DNA from: Loripinus fragilis
Taxonomy: Eukaryota > Mollusca > Bivalvia > Lucinida > Lucinidae
Assembly (NCBI GenBank): GCA_964019695.1
Contig: OZ026518.1
Location: forward strand, 69,947,254-70,011,253
DNA length: 64,000 bases
Reading direction: 5' to 3'
The notes under the pieces are model-generated. The model saw only the letters and a list, made by a program, of their open reading frames with translations, made no database searches and was not told the DNA's origin. A program made the translations under genes and the position numbers. Position 1 is the stretch's first letter. The number at the start of each line of letters is the position of its first letter. Shown here piece after piece: positions 42,691-53,676 of this stretch.

Positions 42691-43565
42691 ATCACACTAT
42701 TGTCAAATTTATCCCAGAATAAGTAACATCCATTGCTTACTTAGTTATGGTTGAAGACGGAACAATCCATTACCGTTTAGGCAAACAAAGGGCAAAAACA
42801 TAATTTGCAGCATTACCACACCATGGGTATAATTATTCAGTATATTGTATTATATTTATTATTCAATCAATTGGCAACTAAGTTATTGCTCTAAATGGAC
42901 AAATTTATTGATATCAAGTTGATAAAATGGCAATAACCCCTGTATATCTTCAAAATACGAGAAATTTAGAAAGTTTCAAAGAAAATGATATTTTATTTGT
43001 GGAAAAGGTACTTGGTTAACCCCTTGAATTGTCCGCAAAACACTTTTCACATTGGACAAGTACCGATTAAAAAGTATGGCTTGAAAACGCTGCTATTCAA
43101 CAAACAGGAAATTACATCATATAACAATGGTATGCTTGATCAAATGGGAGAAGGCTGTCTAAATGCTCAAAAACAAATTATTATTAAAGCTCACCAATTT
43201 TGCACAAACCTGTTGCTAAATACCCATTTACAAATTCATAAGTACAGTGTGTTGTTATGATACACCAGACTGGTTGAAATATAAACAGAACAGGTATAAT
43301 AATATGTGTGTTAGATATTTACAGGTATAGTCAAAGTTATTGGCAGCATACTGATTTACCAAAACAATGAAATATTCTAAACCCGAAATATATGCAAACG
43401 CAACGCTTTTGTCTCAAGTTTTATGCTGCAAACATTATATATTCATATATCCAGACGAATAACGTACAAAACTTTGACTTTCTGCAACAAAAAAATGGTC
43501 ACAAAATTACCCCACCCCCTAGACCATATGGTACTGGAATTAATATGCAATAGTTTTTTTTAAAA
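42690..43565. repeat. Diverged duplicated segment, copy 2 (compact)
   Basis: Collinear with blocks of 1-3740, for example 'gtacttggttaaccccttga', 'cattggacaagtaccgattaaaaagtatgg', 'gacttctgcaacaaaa' and 'ccccaccccctagacca'. It lacks repeat A, MITE alpha and the 1.78-kb TIR element present in copy 1. The 91-codon plus frame at 42985-43260 is not conserved in copy 1. Confidence 0.88.
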
Positions 43566-43754
43566 TATATCTATTTAGTACAGTTTCTACATTGAAGTGA
43601 CGTCTTAGGTGTATATGATAAAAATTCCGTCCAAAACCTACACATCAAGCCTCACTGTATAGTTGGACATGTATGTTTGTGGGTCCAACTTTGACTACGT
43701 ATTTTAGTTGAAGATGGCCGAGAGGACCCAAATACAAATGTACCACTATAAGCG

Positions 43755-43819
43755 GGCCATCATCGGCTCGCCAGCGAAACGCCATTTTAATGGCCTTTCG
43801 CTGGCGGGCCGATGGTGAC
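43755..43819. repeat. Hairpin, about 30-bp arms
   Basis: GGCCATCATCGGCTCGCCAG and CTGGCGGGCCGATGGTGACC face each other; the inner parts CGAAACGCCATT / AATGGCCTTTCG also pair. GC-rich against the local background. Confidence 0.88.
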
Positions 43820-44164
43820 CTAACATAGAATGCTGGCTTGGCAGCTTTGTGGTTTTACAGGGGATCAGGACCAGTATTGCTTAGAAACCCTATATTTTTG
43901 TGGTTTTTCAGCGGGGTGTGGGTGGTGATCCGGAACCCCTGCCCCCCCCCCCCATCTGGATCCGCACATGTCGACGTGCTTAAGCCTTACCTGGTCGCAA
44001 ACGAGGATCATATGTTGTCCACTGAACAGCTCATGCGATTTTGGTACTTATCGCAGGGTCCTTATAGTACTACTAAGCGTACATGTGTAGTTATCTAGTT
44101 AGGCAAGAAGCCTGATATTTCATCTGAGCATTCGTATAAAACCATGCTTTGTGTATGAGAGAAA

Positions 44165-44214
44165 CGAAGGCTCAGATGAGAATATGCAGACGCACAGACT
44201 CATCTGAGCCTTCG
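44165..44214. repeat. Perfect 16-bp-arm hairpin
   Basis: CGAAGGCTCAGATGAG and CTCATCTGAGCCTTCG pair perfectly around an 18-nt loop. A related 'ttcatctgagcattcg' lies 45 bp upstream. Confidence 0.85.
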
Positions 44215-45119
44215 CGATTAATACCAACATCTCACGTAATGCGTCGTCTTGCAACTATGTAAAGTGTCCCTTTGAAATTAAACATTGGATAAGGATAACC
44301 ATAATCATGCCGTTCGGTGGAAGTACACTAGTTACTTCTCAGACGTAAACAGTGAAGAGCCTCGTTGTTGATACAATTGTAATATAACAGAAGTGCACTG
44401 TCCCCAGTTCAAATTCTAGCACTACAACTCACCCATTGCAACTTCTAGCACTTCAACCTACAGCACTTCACTGTCTCCTGATCCACTCATTTCACAAAAC
44501 TGACTTTAAATAACCTTCTAACACATCACTGTCAACAGTTAAACTTCCAGCATTACAGCGTACCCATTTCAACTCCAAGCTCCTGAGTAGTCATAGAAGT
44601 TAAATATTGTAAACACTATGTATAATCTTGAAAACTTTTACACGGTCGGATGAACAAATACCTGAAAGCGTGTACATATGCATATTAAATGGAGCGTTTA
44701 AACAGGTTTATCGAATGTCGCACAGGAAATATATATACTGTACTAAAAAGAAGGGCTTACAAGAGATCGCCACAACAGCTCTGGCCAAATTTTAACAGAC
44801 GATTTCTATGGACACTGTTTTAACATCATATATGTATGAAATAAAGAATATGTATGCATTGCTGAAAGGCAAGGAAACTACTAACATAACATTCTTCTTC
44901 TTACTCAGAGTCTAGTATATATGGCAGCCAATATTATTAACAAGATACAAAAAAATGTATAAAACGGGCAAGCTCTTATTATTTTGGGGCCTGTCGCATT
45001 TGCGACTAGCGACGCACATGCGATAGGTACCATCTTTACCTGAGCTGAGCACCCCACCCCCACCACCCATCTATCTTTAGAAAATTAAAACAATCAGAGA
45101 GATATGTAGATAGATATAA

Positions 45120-45260
45120 CTACAATAACAGAGCCGTCGCGGCGTATTTAAAAGTGGTCCGGCGAAGGAAGCCATCGAGTGCCGAAGGCACGAGAGGGGG
45201 AGAGCGCGAGAGAGGGATTATTCCCCTCTCGTTAGGGGGGTTTGGGGGCCTCCCCCGAGA
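45120..45260. repeat. GC-rich interspersed repeat
   Basis: 'gtggtccggcgaaggaagccatcgag ... gagagggggagagcgcgagagaggg ... cccctctcgttaggggggtttgggggcctccccc'. Composition is sharply different from neighbours; CCCCTCTCG pairs with CGAGAGGGG (45188). A related 'ggtccggcgctcgccg' tract is at 46410. Unclassified. Confidence 0.6.
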
Positions 45261-45678
45261 ACAGTTTTGAATTTTGAGCGCTTCAATGCGCGTTTTTAAT
45301 GGGATTTTTATGCGTTTGGGACCAGATTTTAGTCGTTTTGGTCACAAAGATATTTCTTGTCGCGTGAGAAACCGAATGCTGGACAAAATTGTTTTCAGAC
45401 AGTCACATGTTTTTTTTTTATTTATTCAGCATGTTTCTTTGACATTATTTCATCTATGTCCCCGCAGGTTTTAGCAACGTACTTTTAGCACTGATCTTTG
45501 GTGGTACTTCAAAGAATCATGTTTTCGAAAAGATATGTATACACTTAGTCTAGCGACTTTTCAATTAGAACACCCGTTAAGGATGCAGGCTTCGTCTAGG
45601 TTTTGGCTTCGGAAGGCATAACATGAGATCTTCCGCTTCATCGTATCAACTGTCGAACCACGCCGTCTAAACACATCT

Positions 45679-46002
45679 TTGCTCAGGATACTTAAAGTCG
45701 AGTGGACGTTGGGGGAACCGAAAAGTCTTGGGCTGAAATGGAACGACAGACGGGACTCGTATATCCGTAACGGAATACATTGTAATTACACAGCCTCGAG
45801 ATACTCATATATATGTAAAGTCAAAACGTTTGAAACATACTTTGTCGCTCGACACGTTATTTATAAGAAGAAAGAAACAATATGTCAATTTGAGGGAATG
45901 AAACTGGAATACAGAAATTATCTGGACCTCAACGAGAAGACCTGTCTTCAGGATTTCCGACCATGCAAGGCTCAAACCAACCTACTCAGTTACAGAGATT
46001 AA
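45679..46002 (+). CDS. Hypothetical 107-codon frame ending in a MITE
   Basis: No recognised family. Codons up to about 45920 are outside known repeats (for example WTLGEPKSLGLKWNDRRDSY); the last third is MITE alpha. There is no signal peptide or membrane segment. Probably fortuitous. Confidence 0.15.
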   Translation: MLRILKVEWTLGEPKSLGLKWNDRRDSYIRNGIHCNYTASRYSYICKVKTFETYFVARHVIYKKKETICQFEGMKLEYRNYLDLNEKTCLQDFRPCKAQTNLLSYRD

Positions 46003-46164
46003 TTCAGTAGAATGCTGCAATATTGCGTGTAGCAAGTGTATCAATTATACTATCCTGTGAGCGAACAGTAAAGGCGCTGATCAGACTGCGCAGATGTGTA
46101 GGCTGGTCTGCGCCTTTGATGTTCGCATGCAGCTACGTCAGGTTTTTTTCTCGACACGGTCCAT
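45924..46164. mobile_element. MITE family alpha, diverged
   Basis: 'cgagaagacctgtcttcaggatttccg' at the left and 'caggtttttttctcgacacggtcc' at the right, with 'aaaggcgctgatcagactgcgcag' in between. Confidence 0.75.
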
Positions 46165-46589
46165 AAGAATGATAACGTCCACTGCATACATGTAACTATA
46201 AGACCATCAGTTTATGAAATTAATTAGGTGTCATTATAATATTCCAATGCTTTCACACCTTGGCTAGTTTGGTCTATTGATGACACTCGCAACGAGTGTT
46301 ATTGATAATTGCATCATAAATTTTGGCAGATTGAATAAAATCAGAGTAAAAAATTAAAGTAAATGAGCCGGAAAAGGGACACGGCGGAAAGCATACTCGG
46401 CAAAAATGGTCCGGCGCTCGCCGTCCTGTCGGACCGGCGACGACGGCCTTGAATAAGTAGAAAATGTTTAAGAAAATGTTTAAATATGTAAATCTATGTT
46501 GTGTCTGTTACATGTTTCATTGAAAAATAAAATTATAAAAATGGCTAGAAGCAACGGTAATGGAGACAATGAAGACCCAGAACCTGAGC

Positions 46590-49055
46590 TAGGGACAGTG
46601 TAAATGGAAACAAAAATTTGCTACAATGATGAACTGGAGACTGTGTAGGGCTAAACGCGGAACTGGGAACAGCGCACTGCTATAATTGTGAACTGGAGAC
46701 TGTGTAGGGCTAAACGCGGAACTGGGAACAGCGCACTGCTATAATTGTGAACTGGAGACTGTGTAGGGCTAAACGTGGTACTGGGGACAGCGCACTGCTA
46801 TAATTGTGAACTGGAGACTGTGTATGGCTAAACGTGGTACTGGGGACAGCGCACTGCTATAATTGTGAATTGGAGACAATGTAGGACTAAACGTGGTACT
46901 GGGGACAGCGCACTGCTATAATTGTGAACTGGAGACTGTGTAGGACTAAACGTGGTACTGGGGACAGCGCACTGCTATAATTGTGAACTGGAGACTGTGT
47001 AGGGCTAAACGCGGAACTGGGAACAGCGCACTGCTATAATTGTGAACTGAAGACTGTGTAGGACTAAACGTGGTACTGGGGACAGCGCACTGCTATAATT
47101 GTGAACTGGAGACTGTGTATGGCTAACACGGAACTTGGAACAGCGCACTGCTATAATTGTGAACTGGAGACAGCGTAGGGCTAAACGTGGAACTGGGGAC
47201 AGCGCACTGCTATAATTGTGAACTGGGGACTGTGTAGGGCTAAATGTGGTACTGGGGACAGCGCACTGCTATAATTGTGAACTGGAGACAGTGTAGGGCT
47301 AAACGTGGTACTGGGGACAGCGCACTGCTATAATTGTGAACTGGGGACAGCGTAGGGCGAAATGTGGTACTGGGGACAGCGGACTGCTATAATTGAGAAC
47401 TGGAGACAGTGTAGGGCTAAACGTGGTACTGGGGACAGCGCACTGCTATAATTGTGAACTAGAGACTGTGTAGGGCTAAACGGGGAACTGGAGACAGCGC
47501 ACTGCTATAATTGTGAACTGGAGACAGTGTAGGGCTAAACGTGGAACTGTGGACAGCGCACTGCTATAATTGTGAACTGGGGACAGTGTAGGGCTAAATG
47601 TGGTACTGGGGACAGCGCACTGCTATAATTGTGAACTGGAGACAGTGTAGGGCTAAACGTGGTACTGGGGACAGCGCACTGCTATAATTGTGAACTGGAG
47701 ACTGTGTAGGACTAAACGTGGTACTGGGGACAGCGCACTGCTATAATTGTGAACTGGAGACAGTGTAGGCCTAAACGTGGTACTGGGGAAAGCGCACTGC
47801 TATAATTGTGAACTGGAGACAGTGTATGGCTAAACGTGGTACTGTGGACAGCGCACTGCTATAATTGTGAACTGGAGACTGTGTAGGGCTAAACGTGGTA
47901 CTGTGGACAGCGCACTGCTATAACTGTGAACTGGAGACAGTGTAGGGCTAAACGTGGTACTGCGGACAGCGCACTGCTATAATTGTGGACTGGAGACTGT
48001 GTAGGCCTAAACGTGGAACTTGGGACAGCGCACTGCTATAATTGTGAGCTGGAGACAGTGTAGGGCTAAACGTGGTACTGGGGACAGCGCTCTGCTATCA
48101 TTATGAACTGGAGACAGCGTAGGGCTAAACGGGGAACTGGGGACAGCGCACTGCTATAATTATGAACTCGAGACAGTGTAGGGCTAAACGTGGTACTGTG
48201 GACAGCGCACTGCTATAACTGTGAACTGGAGACAGTGTAGGGCTAAACGTGGTACTGGGGACAGCGCACTGCTATAATTGTGAACTGGAGACTGTGTAGG
48301 GCTAAACGTGGAACTTGGGACAGCGCACTGCTATAATTGTGAGCTTGAGACAGTGTAGGGCTAAACGTGGTACTGGGGACAGCGCTCTGCTATCATTATG
48401 AACTGGAGACTGTGTAGGACTAAACGTGGAACTTGGGACAGCGCACTGTTATAATTGTGAACTGGAGACTGTGTAGGGCTAAACGTGGAACTTGGGACAG
48501 CGCACTGCTATAATTATGAACTGGAGACTGTGTAGGACTAAACGGGGAACTGGGGACAGCGCACTGCTATAATTGTGAACTGGAGACAGCGTAGGGCTAA
48601 ACGTGGTACTGGGGACAGCGCACTGCTATAATTGTGAACTGGAGACTGTGAAGGACTAAACGTGGTACTGGGGACAGCGCACTGCTATAATTATGAACTG
48701 GAGACAGTGTAGGGCTAAACGTGGTACTGGGGAAAGCGCATTGCTATAATTGTGAACTGGAGATAGCGTAGGGCTAAACGTGGTACTGGAGACAGCGCAC
48801 TGCTATAATTATGAACTGGAGACAGTGTAGGGCTAAACGTGGTACTGTGGACAGCGCACTGCTATAGTTATGAACTGGAGACAGTGTAGGGCTAAACGTG
48901 GTACTGGGGACAGCGCACTGCTATAATTATGAACTGGAGACAGTGTAGGGCTAAACGTGGTACTGGGGACAGCGCACTGCTATAATTGTGAACTGGAGAC
49001 TGTGTATGGCTAAACGCGGAACTGGGAACAGCGCACTAACTGGAGACAACGTAGA
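46590..49055. repeat. 59-bp minisatellite, about 41 units
   Basis: GAACTGG starts recur at 46631, 46690, 46749 and 46808: an exact 59-bp period held across about 2.4 kb. The consensus unit joins two related halves: GAACTGGAGACAGTGTAGGG plus 'ctaaacgtg', and GTACTGGGGACAGCGCACTG plus 'ctataattgt', sharing ACTGGRGACAGYG. Variants (actgtg/acagtg; cgcgga/cgtggt; attgtg/attatg) are mixed along the array. TAG and the non-multiple-of-three period prevent an open frame. The last unit is truncated at 49055. Confidence 0.98.
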
Positions 49056-49509
49056 ACTTAGTTGGGCGATCGATTTGTTTGCATTCACGAAACAAGCTAC
49101 GTATTTCAGACCAGCTTGTACATTTGGTAAAATTTCAGTTTGTCGGATTAGTCCAGTTTGTGAAATTGGTCCTATTTGTAATTCATACATATATAGAAAG
49201 TCAAGAAATGTGAGATAACGTACATTTTGATCACTTTGGCAAAACTAATCACAGAATTAATAGTTGTCTTTTTTCTTCGCCTTTCGTTGGTCTCGCAATG
49301 ATATTTAGGCGGATATTACATTGTGCGTTATCTTAATGCGAATGACATTCAGTGAACTGGAAGAAGGGATTTAGAATGCTTGCAGTTCAGTTGTAAAATA
49401 GCTTTAAATGGATTCCAGTCGAAGCAAAGCCGTTTAAGCTAATGATTTATTTTGGAATACTATTGTGCATTAAACATTAACTTTAAATATTGCACGTTCA
49501 CTGTAGCTG
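49056..49509. other. No gene recognised
   Basis: Flank of the minisatellite. 49085-49165 repeats 'ccagcttgtacatttggtaaaatttcagtttg' / 'ccagtttgtgaaattggtcctatttgtaattc' loosely. Confidence 0.45.
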
Positions 49510-49755
49510 TTAACCCTTAATGCGCCAATCGCAACAAAAGTCAACGCTTTTCTTGTCTGCTGAAATGTTTCAGAAGCCTCTATGGCAAACAGTGTGGACC
49601 CAGATCAGACTGCACCTATAGAGCAGTCTGTTTTGGGTCGACGCTGTTTGCTTCTATACTTAATATGTCAGAAATGTTAGGCAATTATTTGCAACAGACG
49701 ACTTCAGCAGACGACATTTTCAGATGCATTTTTTTTCTTGGCGCTTTAAGGGTTA
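49510..49755. mobile_element. MITE family delta (full-length)
   Basis: Ends TTAACCCTTAATGCGCCAA and TTGGCGCTTTAAGGGTTAA are inverted. The centre 'gtggacccagatcagactgcacctatagagcagtctgttttgggtcgacgc' is a hairpin; 'tgtctgctgaaa' and 'ttcagcagacga' form a further inner pair. Confidence 0.88.
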
Positions 49756-50159
49756 ATAAGTCTGAGGCCATCGGGACTCCCGTGAAAATTTGCTGCCGAT
49801 AGATGGTGACCTATACCAAATTAAACTTTAGGGGATAACTAATGAAAATCACTTGGTCACCCACCTCGATTTTATGCCCCGGTTACATTATTACGGTCGT
49901 CGTACGATTTAGTTGTCTTCGATTTTCCTTACGATTTTTTCGACATCGTAGGCGGCAATATGCTACGACGTTTGCGTTTACATTGCTAACGATCACCTTA
50001 CGATTTCTTTCGGCGACAACAACGACAAAACCTAACATAGACATTGCGGATATCGTACGACAACCGCAGGGTCATCGTACAGTCATCGTGTTATCTTCAC
50101 GACAACCTCATATAAATCGTACGATGCTCGCCCGATGACCTTGCGGAAGTCGCAAGGTG

Positions 50160-50500
50160 TCGGTACGCTGGCAAACCAGCTGGCAAGCCAGGCCGACAGT
50201 CTTGGTGCTTTGATATTCTTGGGGTCAGCCTATCTACCATCTCACGGAACATGGGTGGCTCGATTCTGAGGAAGGCCTTGAAGTCTCCCCGCGACTCTCG
50301 CATAGGCTCCTGCATTAGAGTGTCATAGTACCCTAGGGTGACACGTCTAAGTAGCCACGGCTTCACCCAAACTGTCCGCTCCTTGCGTCCATGTCTGGCC
50401 AGTTGCTGTTCAAAAACAGCCAGCGCAACTATGAGCGCCTGCTCCCTCCTCCGGTTCCGTCTTAACTCCATTTGCAATTGAGTCACTCTGAGTGGTGGTA
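50160..50500 (-). pseudogene. Harbinger (HARBI1-like) transposase N-terminal fragment
   Basis: On the minus strand a frame encodes RRNRRREQALIVALAVFEQQ, then VWVKPWLLRRVTLGYYDTLM, FKAFLRIEPPMFREMVDRLT and PRISKHQ, ending PGLPAGLPAYRHLATSA. This order (W-V-x-PWL-x-RR, YDTLM, FLRxxPxMFxExxxRLTPRI, then the LAxxLRHLATG region) is that of PIF/Harbinger transposases before the catalytic domain. Past about 50160 the sequence switches to the ACGAT-rich tract, so the DDE core is missing. Upstream the frame runs into MITE epsilon. Truncated and presumably dead. Confidence 0.8.
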
Positions 50501-50568
50501 TTATATACATCGTCTGAAGACAAATATTGAAATGAAACGAAGGGCAGATGAAAACCAACAAGTGCGGA

Positions 50569-50850
50569 TCCAGAGGGGGGACAGGGGGTCCGGACCCCCC
50601 CCCCCTGGAAAATCACAAGTTATATGGGTTTCTATAGGGAATAAGCAATTGGACCCCCCCTGGAAGAAGATGGACCCCCTGGAAAATGTTGGACCCCCTC
50701 TGGAACCTTGAAAAATGATAGTTTTCTTCGAAATAAACCATTTGACTTCAGTAAAATAAGCTGAGGACTAAAAAAAACGTTGTCAGAGCTTTTTTTGTCA
50801 GATTGACCTGGACCCCCCCCCCTTGACGAAAATTCCTGGATCCGCGCATG
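50569..50850. mobile_element. MITE family epsilon (ggatccgc ends)
   Basis: 'tgcggatccagaggggg' at the left and 'aattcctggatccgcgcatg' at the right are inverted. Interior has three GGACCCCCCC tracts. A fragment of the same family is at 43940-43975. Confidence 0.82.
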
Positions 50851-51302
50851 ACCAATATATACCGGTCTGAAAATTGTTGACACATCGCAAGGCGACCGCA
50901 CGATCATTGTGCTATCGCCTTGGGGTTACCGCACGATGACCGCCCGATGTCCGTACGATTTTATGAGCCCTGCATGGACATCGTGCGGCGACCTTGCGGG
51001 TAGTCTAGAGTCTACGATCATTTTTTGGCAAAACTGACAATCTAAAATCGCGCGTCGTCCTCACGATCACCGTACGATGCACGTACGGGGATCGTACGAT
51101 GTTTCTGCGATGTGTCTACGGGCTACGGGCTTACGATTTTTTCAAATTTGTCATTGTGCGGAGTTGAACAAAATCGTAGAGGCCACGATGCCCGTAAATC
51201 CCTACGATGATCGCAAGGTCACCCTGCGGAGGCCGCTCGGAAACTGTGATTTGGACATCGTACGGACATCGTATACTAGTCGTAAGGCAAATGTAACCGA
51301 GG

Positions 51303-51839
51303 CATTACGTCTGGACGAAATTATGACGTCATCAAAATAGCGTATATTGTGTCAGTGCCGTCTTAACGTTATGTGCATTGAAAAGAAAAGACATGAGTAC
51401 TAACTGATTGGCAGGAATAACTCACTATCAAACAAACTATAGTCCGATTTTGACATCTGAAGGATCAAAAGTTAGATGAGTCTACTTAGTAGTACATGAA
51501 ATAGAAATAAGGATTACACCTCTACACTTCGATAGCACGAGCAATAGAAAACTGTTACAATCCGATTTACCTTTTGCATGCTACTATAGGTAGAATCGTC
51601 CAATTGTTTATCCTTCAAAAGTCAAAATCGGACTGTAAGGCCTTCTAGTTGATATAGTAATAGAAATGCCTGAATCCATATGAAAACAGTCGTTCAAAAG
51701 TCGTAAGCATATTGCTCATTGACCATTTTTACATGGGTCCTCTTCTGCTCCACAACAACACAAATCGGTACAATATAAATATTTAGCTTTGCACTTACAC
51801 CGAGATATTTCGCATACAGACATGACCACATTTAATCAG
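51303..51839. other. No gene recognised
   Basis: 'aactatagtccgattttgacatctgaaggatcaaaag' (51433) and 'ccttcaaaagtcaaaatcggactgtaagg' (51605) are inverted, marking a decayed inverted-repeat element of about 200 bp. A G17 run (51855) starts the next segment. Confidence 0.5.
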
Positions 51840-52330
51840 CTGCAGTAGGGCTTCGGGGGGGGGGGGGGGGAGGAGCAGGAGGCAATATCATCATAACGGA
51901 AATATATTTATCACAGAACCGCTTCCAACCATAATTGTCAGGCATTCGTTTGTCAGGATAAATGCCAGATGCGGATTTCCAAATGATGAATTGATATTGC
52001 GCACGTTTGACACCTACGAGAAACGCAGCCCTTGAAGATGGTTGGTTTTTTTTCTCTAAAGCATCCACTACCTTCACTCAGTGAGTCGAACAACATGGGC
52101 GTCTGGCTGATACAATTTACAAACGTATTCCTCTAGTGCATCCGCCACACTGGTTTCCAAGTGCACTGGGCGGAGGTAACAGAATGCTTCTTGGAATGCG
52201 TCTCTAGCATTACTGAATCCCTGCATTGCTGAATGCCTCCAACATGATATATTGCCGTTTCCTGACAATGAACCAGTTAATATCAGTACCCGAAAGTGCA
52301 CGGAATCTGATCAGAACCCTGGCTGTGGCA
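51840..52330 (-). pseudogene. C-terminal relic of the EEADTR/TGCDT family
   Basis: Minus-strand: LTGSLSGNGNISCW (about 52280) resembles the TGCDT-SGKGK block of the family, followed by FQEAFCYL, VADALEEYVCKLYQPDA (to 52080) and, after a one-base frame change, AAFLVGVKRAQYQFIIWKSA and YGWKRFC. The order LTG..., ALEEYVCKLY, KRAxYQxxIW, GW is that of the C-terminal region of the repetitive family described at 34330-35200. The frame change at about 52075 and lack of upstream parts make it a pseudogene. The proline run at its end is a G homopolymer artefact. Confidence 0.6.
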
Positions 52331-52381
52331 TTACCAAAGGCATTGCGAACGGCTGATAAGTTGCCATCTTAAATAAGCGTC

Positions 52382-52532
52382 CAGGCTTCGAGGTAATAAA
52401 ACTTGAGTATAGACTCAGACTCAAAATAAAGCGCAGTGATTGGCTGTTTGCGGACACGTGTCCGCAAGCAGCCAATCATTGCGCATTATTTTGAGTCTGA
52501 GAATGATCTCAAGTTTTATAACCTCGAGGCCT
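52382..52532. mobile_element. Palindromic MITE (about 70-bp arms, perfect centre)
   Basis: CAGGCTTCGAGGTAATAAAA and inverted CAGGCCTCGAGGTTATAAAA begin the arms; the centre GCGGACACGTGTCCGC is a perfect 16-bp palindrome containing an E-box-like CACGTG. Nearly the whole element forms one stem. Confidence 0.93.
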
Positions 52533-53012
52533 GCTGATCTTAGAAACTGAGTGATATATGAGCAAGACTGTTCAAGAAAATTTAAAATATCTCCACAAAA
52601 TTTGCTCCTCTGTAAAACTGGGGGTAGGGCTGTGCATTGTTTTTTGCATTCATCAATTGAGTATATGTTTGTAAAACCTAATAAAAAACGAGTTGAAACC
52701 AACACAGAGCAGTTGTTAAACCAAATGACCATAGCCAGAATAACCGTTTTTTGATTATAATTAAGTTCATGTTACGCACATAATACAACAAGCGGCCGCA
52801 TAAATGTTAAACAGCTTTCATATGTAGTAAAGACATCCAGTATGCAGACTATTAGAATATCAATTGATTAGCTAGTTTTAATGCCTTCCTTCTGTAGTTC
52901 AAGCATTCATTTTTCGTATTCTCAAATTGATATAGTAACATACATAACAAGCCGTTACAGGCTAACGCCCAGGCTAACAGTATGCAAACTCCTATTATTA
53001 GATGCACATTGA
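52533..53012. other. No gene recognised
   Basis: AT-rich. Plus and minus frames at 52421-52754 are shadows of each other and overlap the MITE. Confidence 0.45.
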
Positions 53013-53372
53013 AAATAGTGAGTATGATCAGGAAATACCACAATCACAAAGTGCAGACAACCCATGGCACTGCAAGGAAGAGCCACACAGCAATCATGAG
53101 ACACCAGGAAGCCAAACTAAGCAAAGCGACCAGCTCTCTCTTTCCCATCAAGATGATTGCAAAACTAGAATGGGCATAAAGATACGTACAACAAAACATA
53201 GAACAATTACAGACTCCCACAATGGGAGTAACAATAAACTACAAGTCAACAACAACAGAACCATCAACTTAGAACGGACAGCAGCCTAAGTCTCCGGGGG
53301 GGGGGGGCTTAAATGCATTTTTCTGGTACCAAATCTTCGCCCTAGATTCTGCTGTTGTTGATGTACAAGAAA
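53013..53372 (-). mobile_element. Repeat B, near full copy
   Basis: Reverse complement of 11105-11475, from 'gagtatgatcaggaaataccac' to 'gattctgctgttgttgatgtacaagaa', with a G11 run (53297) where the 11-kb copy has 'ccccccag'. Overlapping plus frames are repeat-derived. Confidence 0.85.
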
Positions 53373-53482
53373 AAAGTTTTATTTTTATGTCTGTTGAATT
53401 CCAAAGAGGTTTGGGATGGAGCAGGCCCTTACTCAGCTTGCAGTCAAAATACTGTTTGATGATTCAAATGGTTTTATTTGTT

Positions 53483-53676
53483 TGTTTAATTTGATTCTTT
53501 ACGTCCCATCAACAATCTTTCCGTAATGTAGGGACGGTTCTTCCTGGGTTGAGCCAGTACTAAGCTATGATTAATGTGTCTTACTCAAGGACACAACACA
53601 GTGACACCGGTTAGGTTCCAACCCGCGGCCACTCGGTATCGAGTCAATCACTCTACCACTAAGCCACTGCGCTCCC
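53483..53676 (-). mobile_element. tRNA-derived SINE, copy B
   Basis: Same family as 17738-17936: 3' part 'tttgattctttacgtcccatcaac' at the left, 'gtcttactcaaggacaca' in the body, and a tRNA-like head ending GCCACTGCGCTCCC at the right. Both pol III boxes are recognisable but diverged (AGGTTCCAACC for the B box, read on this strand). Confidence 0.92.

Larger units (their letters stand above)
43566..45119. other. No gene; two strong hairpins
   Basis: Hairpins at 43755-43819 and 44165-44214 (listed separately). 43940-43975 has a C13 run and 'catctggatccgcac', the end of a MITE epsilon copy. 44390-44600 repeats 'ctagcacttcaac' words. The 86-codon plus frame at 43838-44098 crosses the MITE fragment and is unsupported. 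Confidence 0.5.
49877..51302. mobile_element. ACGAT-rich TIR element carrying a Harbinger fragment
   Basis: Ends CCCCGGTTACATT (49877-49889) and inverted CCTCGGTTACATT (51290-51302). Between them, 49890-50160 and 50880-51290 are packed with CGTACGAT, CTTACGAT, CTACGAT and TCGCAAGG words on both strands, unlike anything else in the window. The centre holds a Harbinger-like coding remnant and MITE epsilon. Likely a decayed Harbinger-group transposon, although the link between the ends and the coding fragment is inference. Confidence 0.65.

Noticed and set aside
46590..49055. CRISPR-like array
   Set aside because: Units are contiguous 59-bp repeats with no unique spacers; the DNA is eukaryotic. 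It is a minisatellite.
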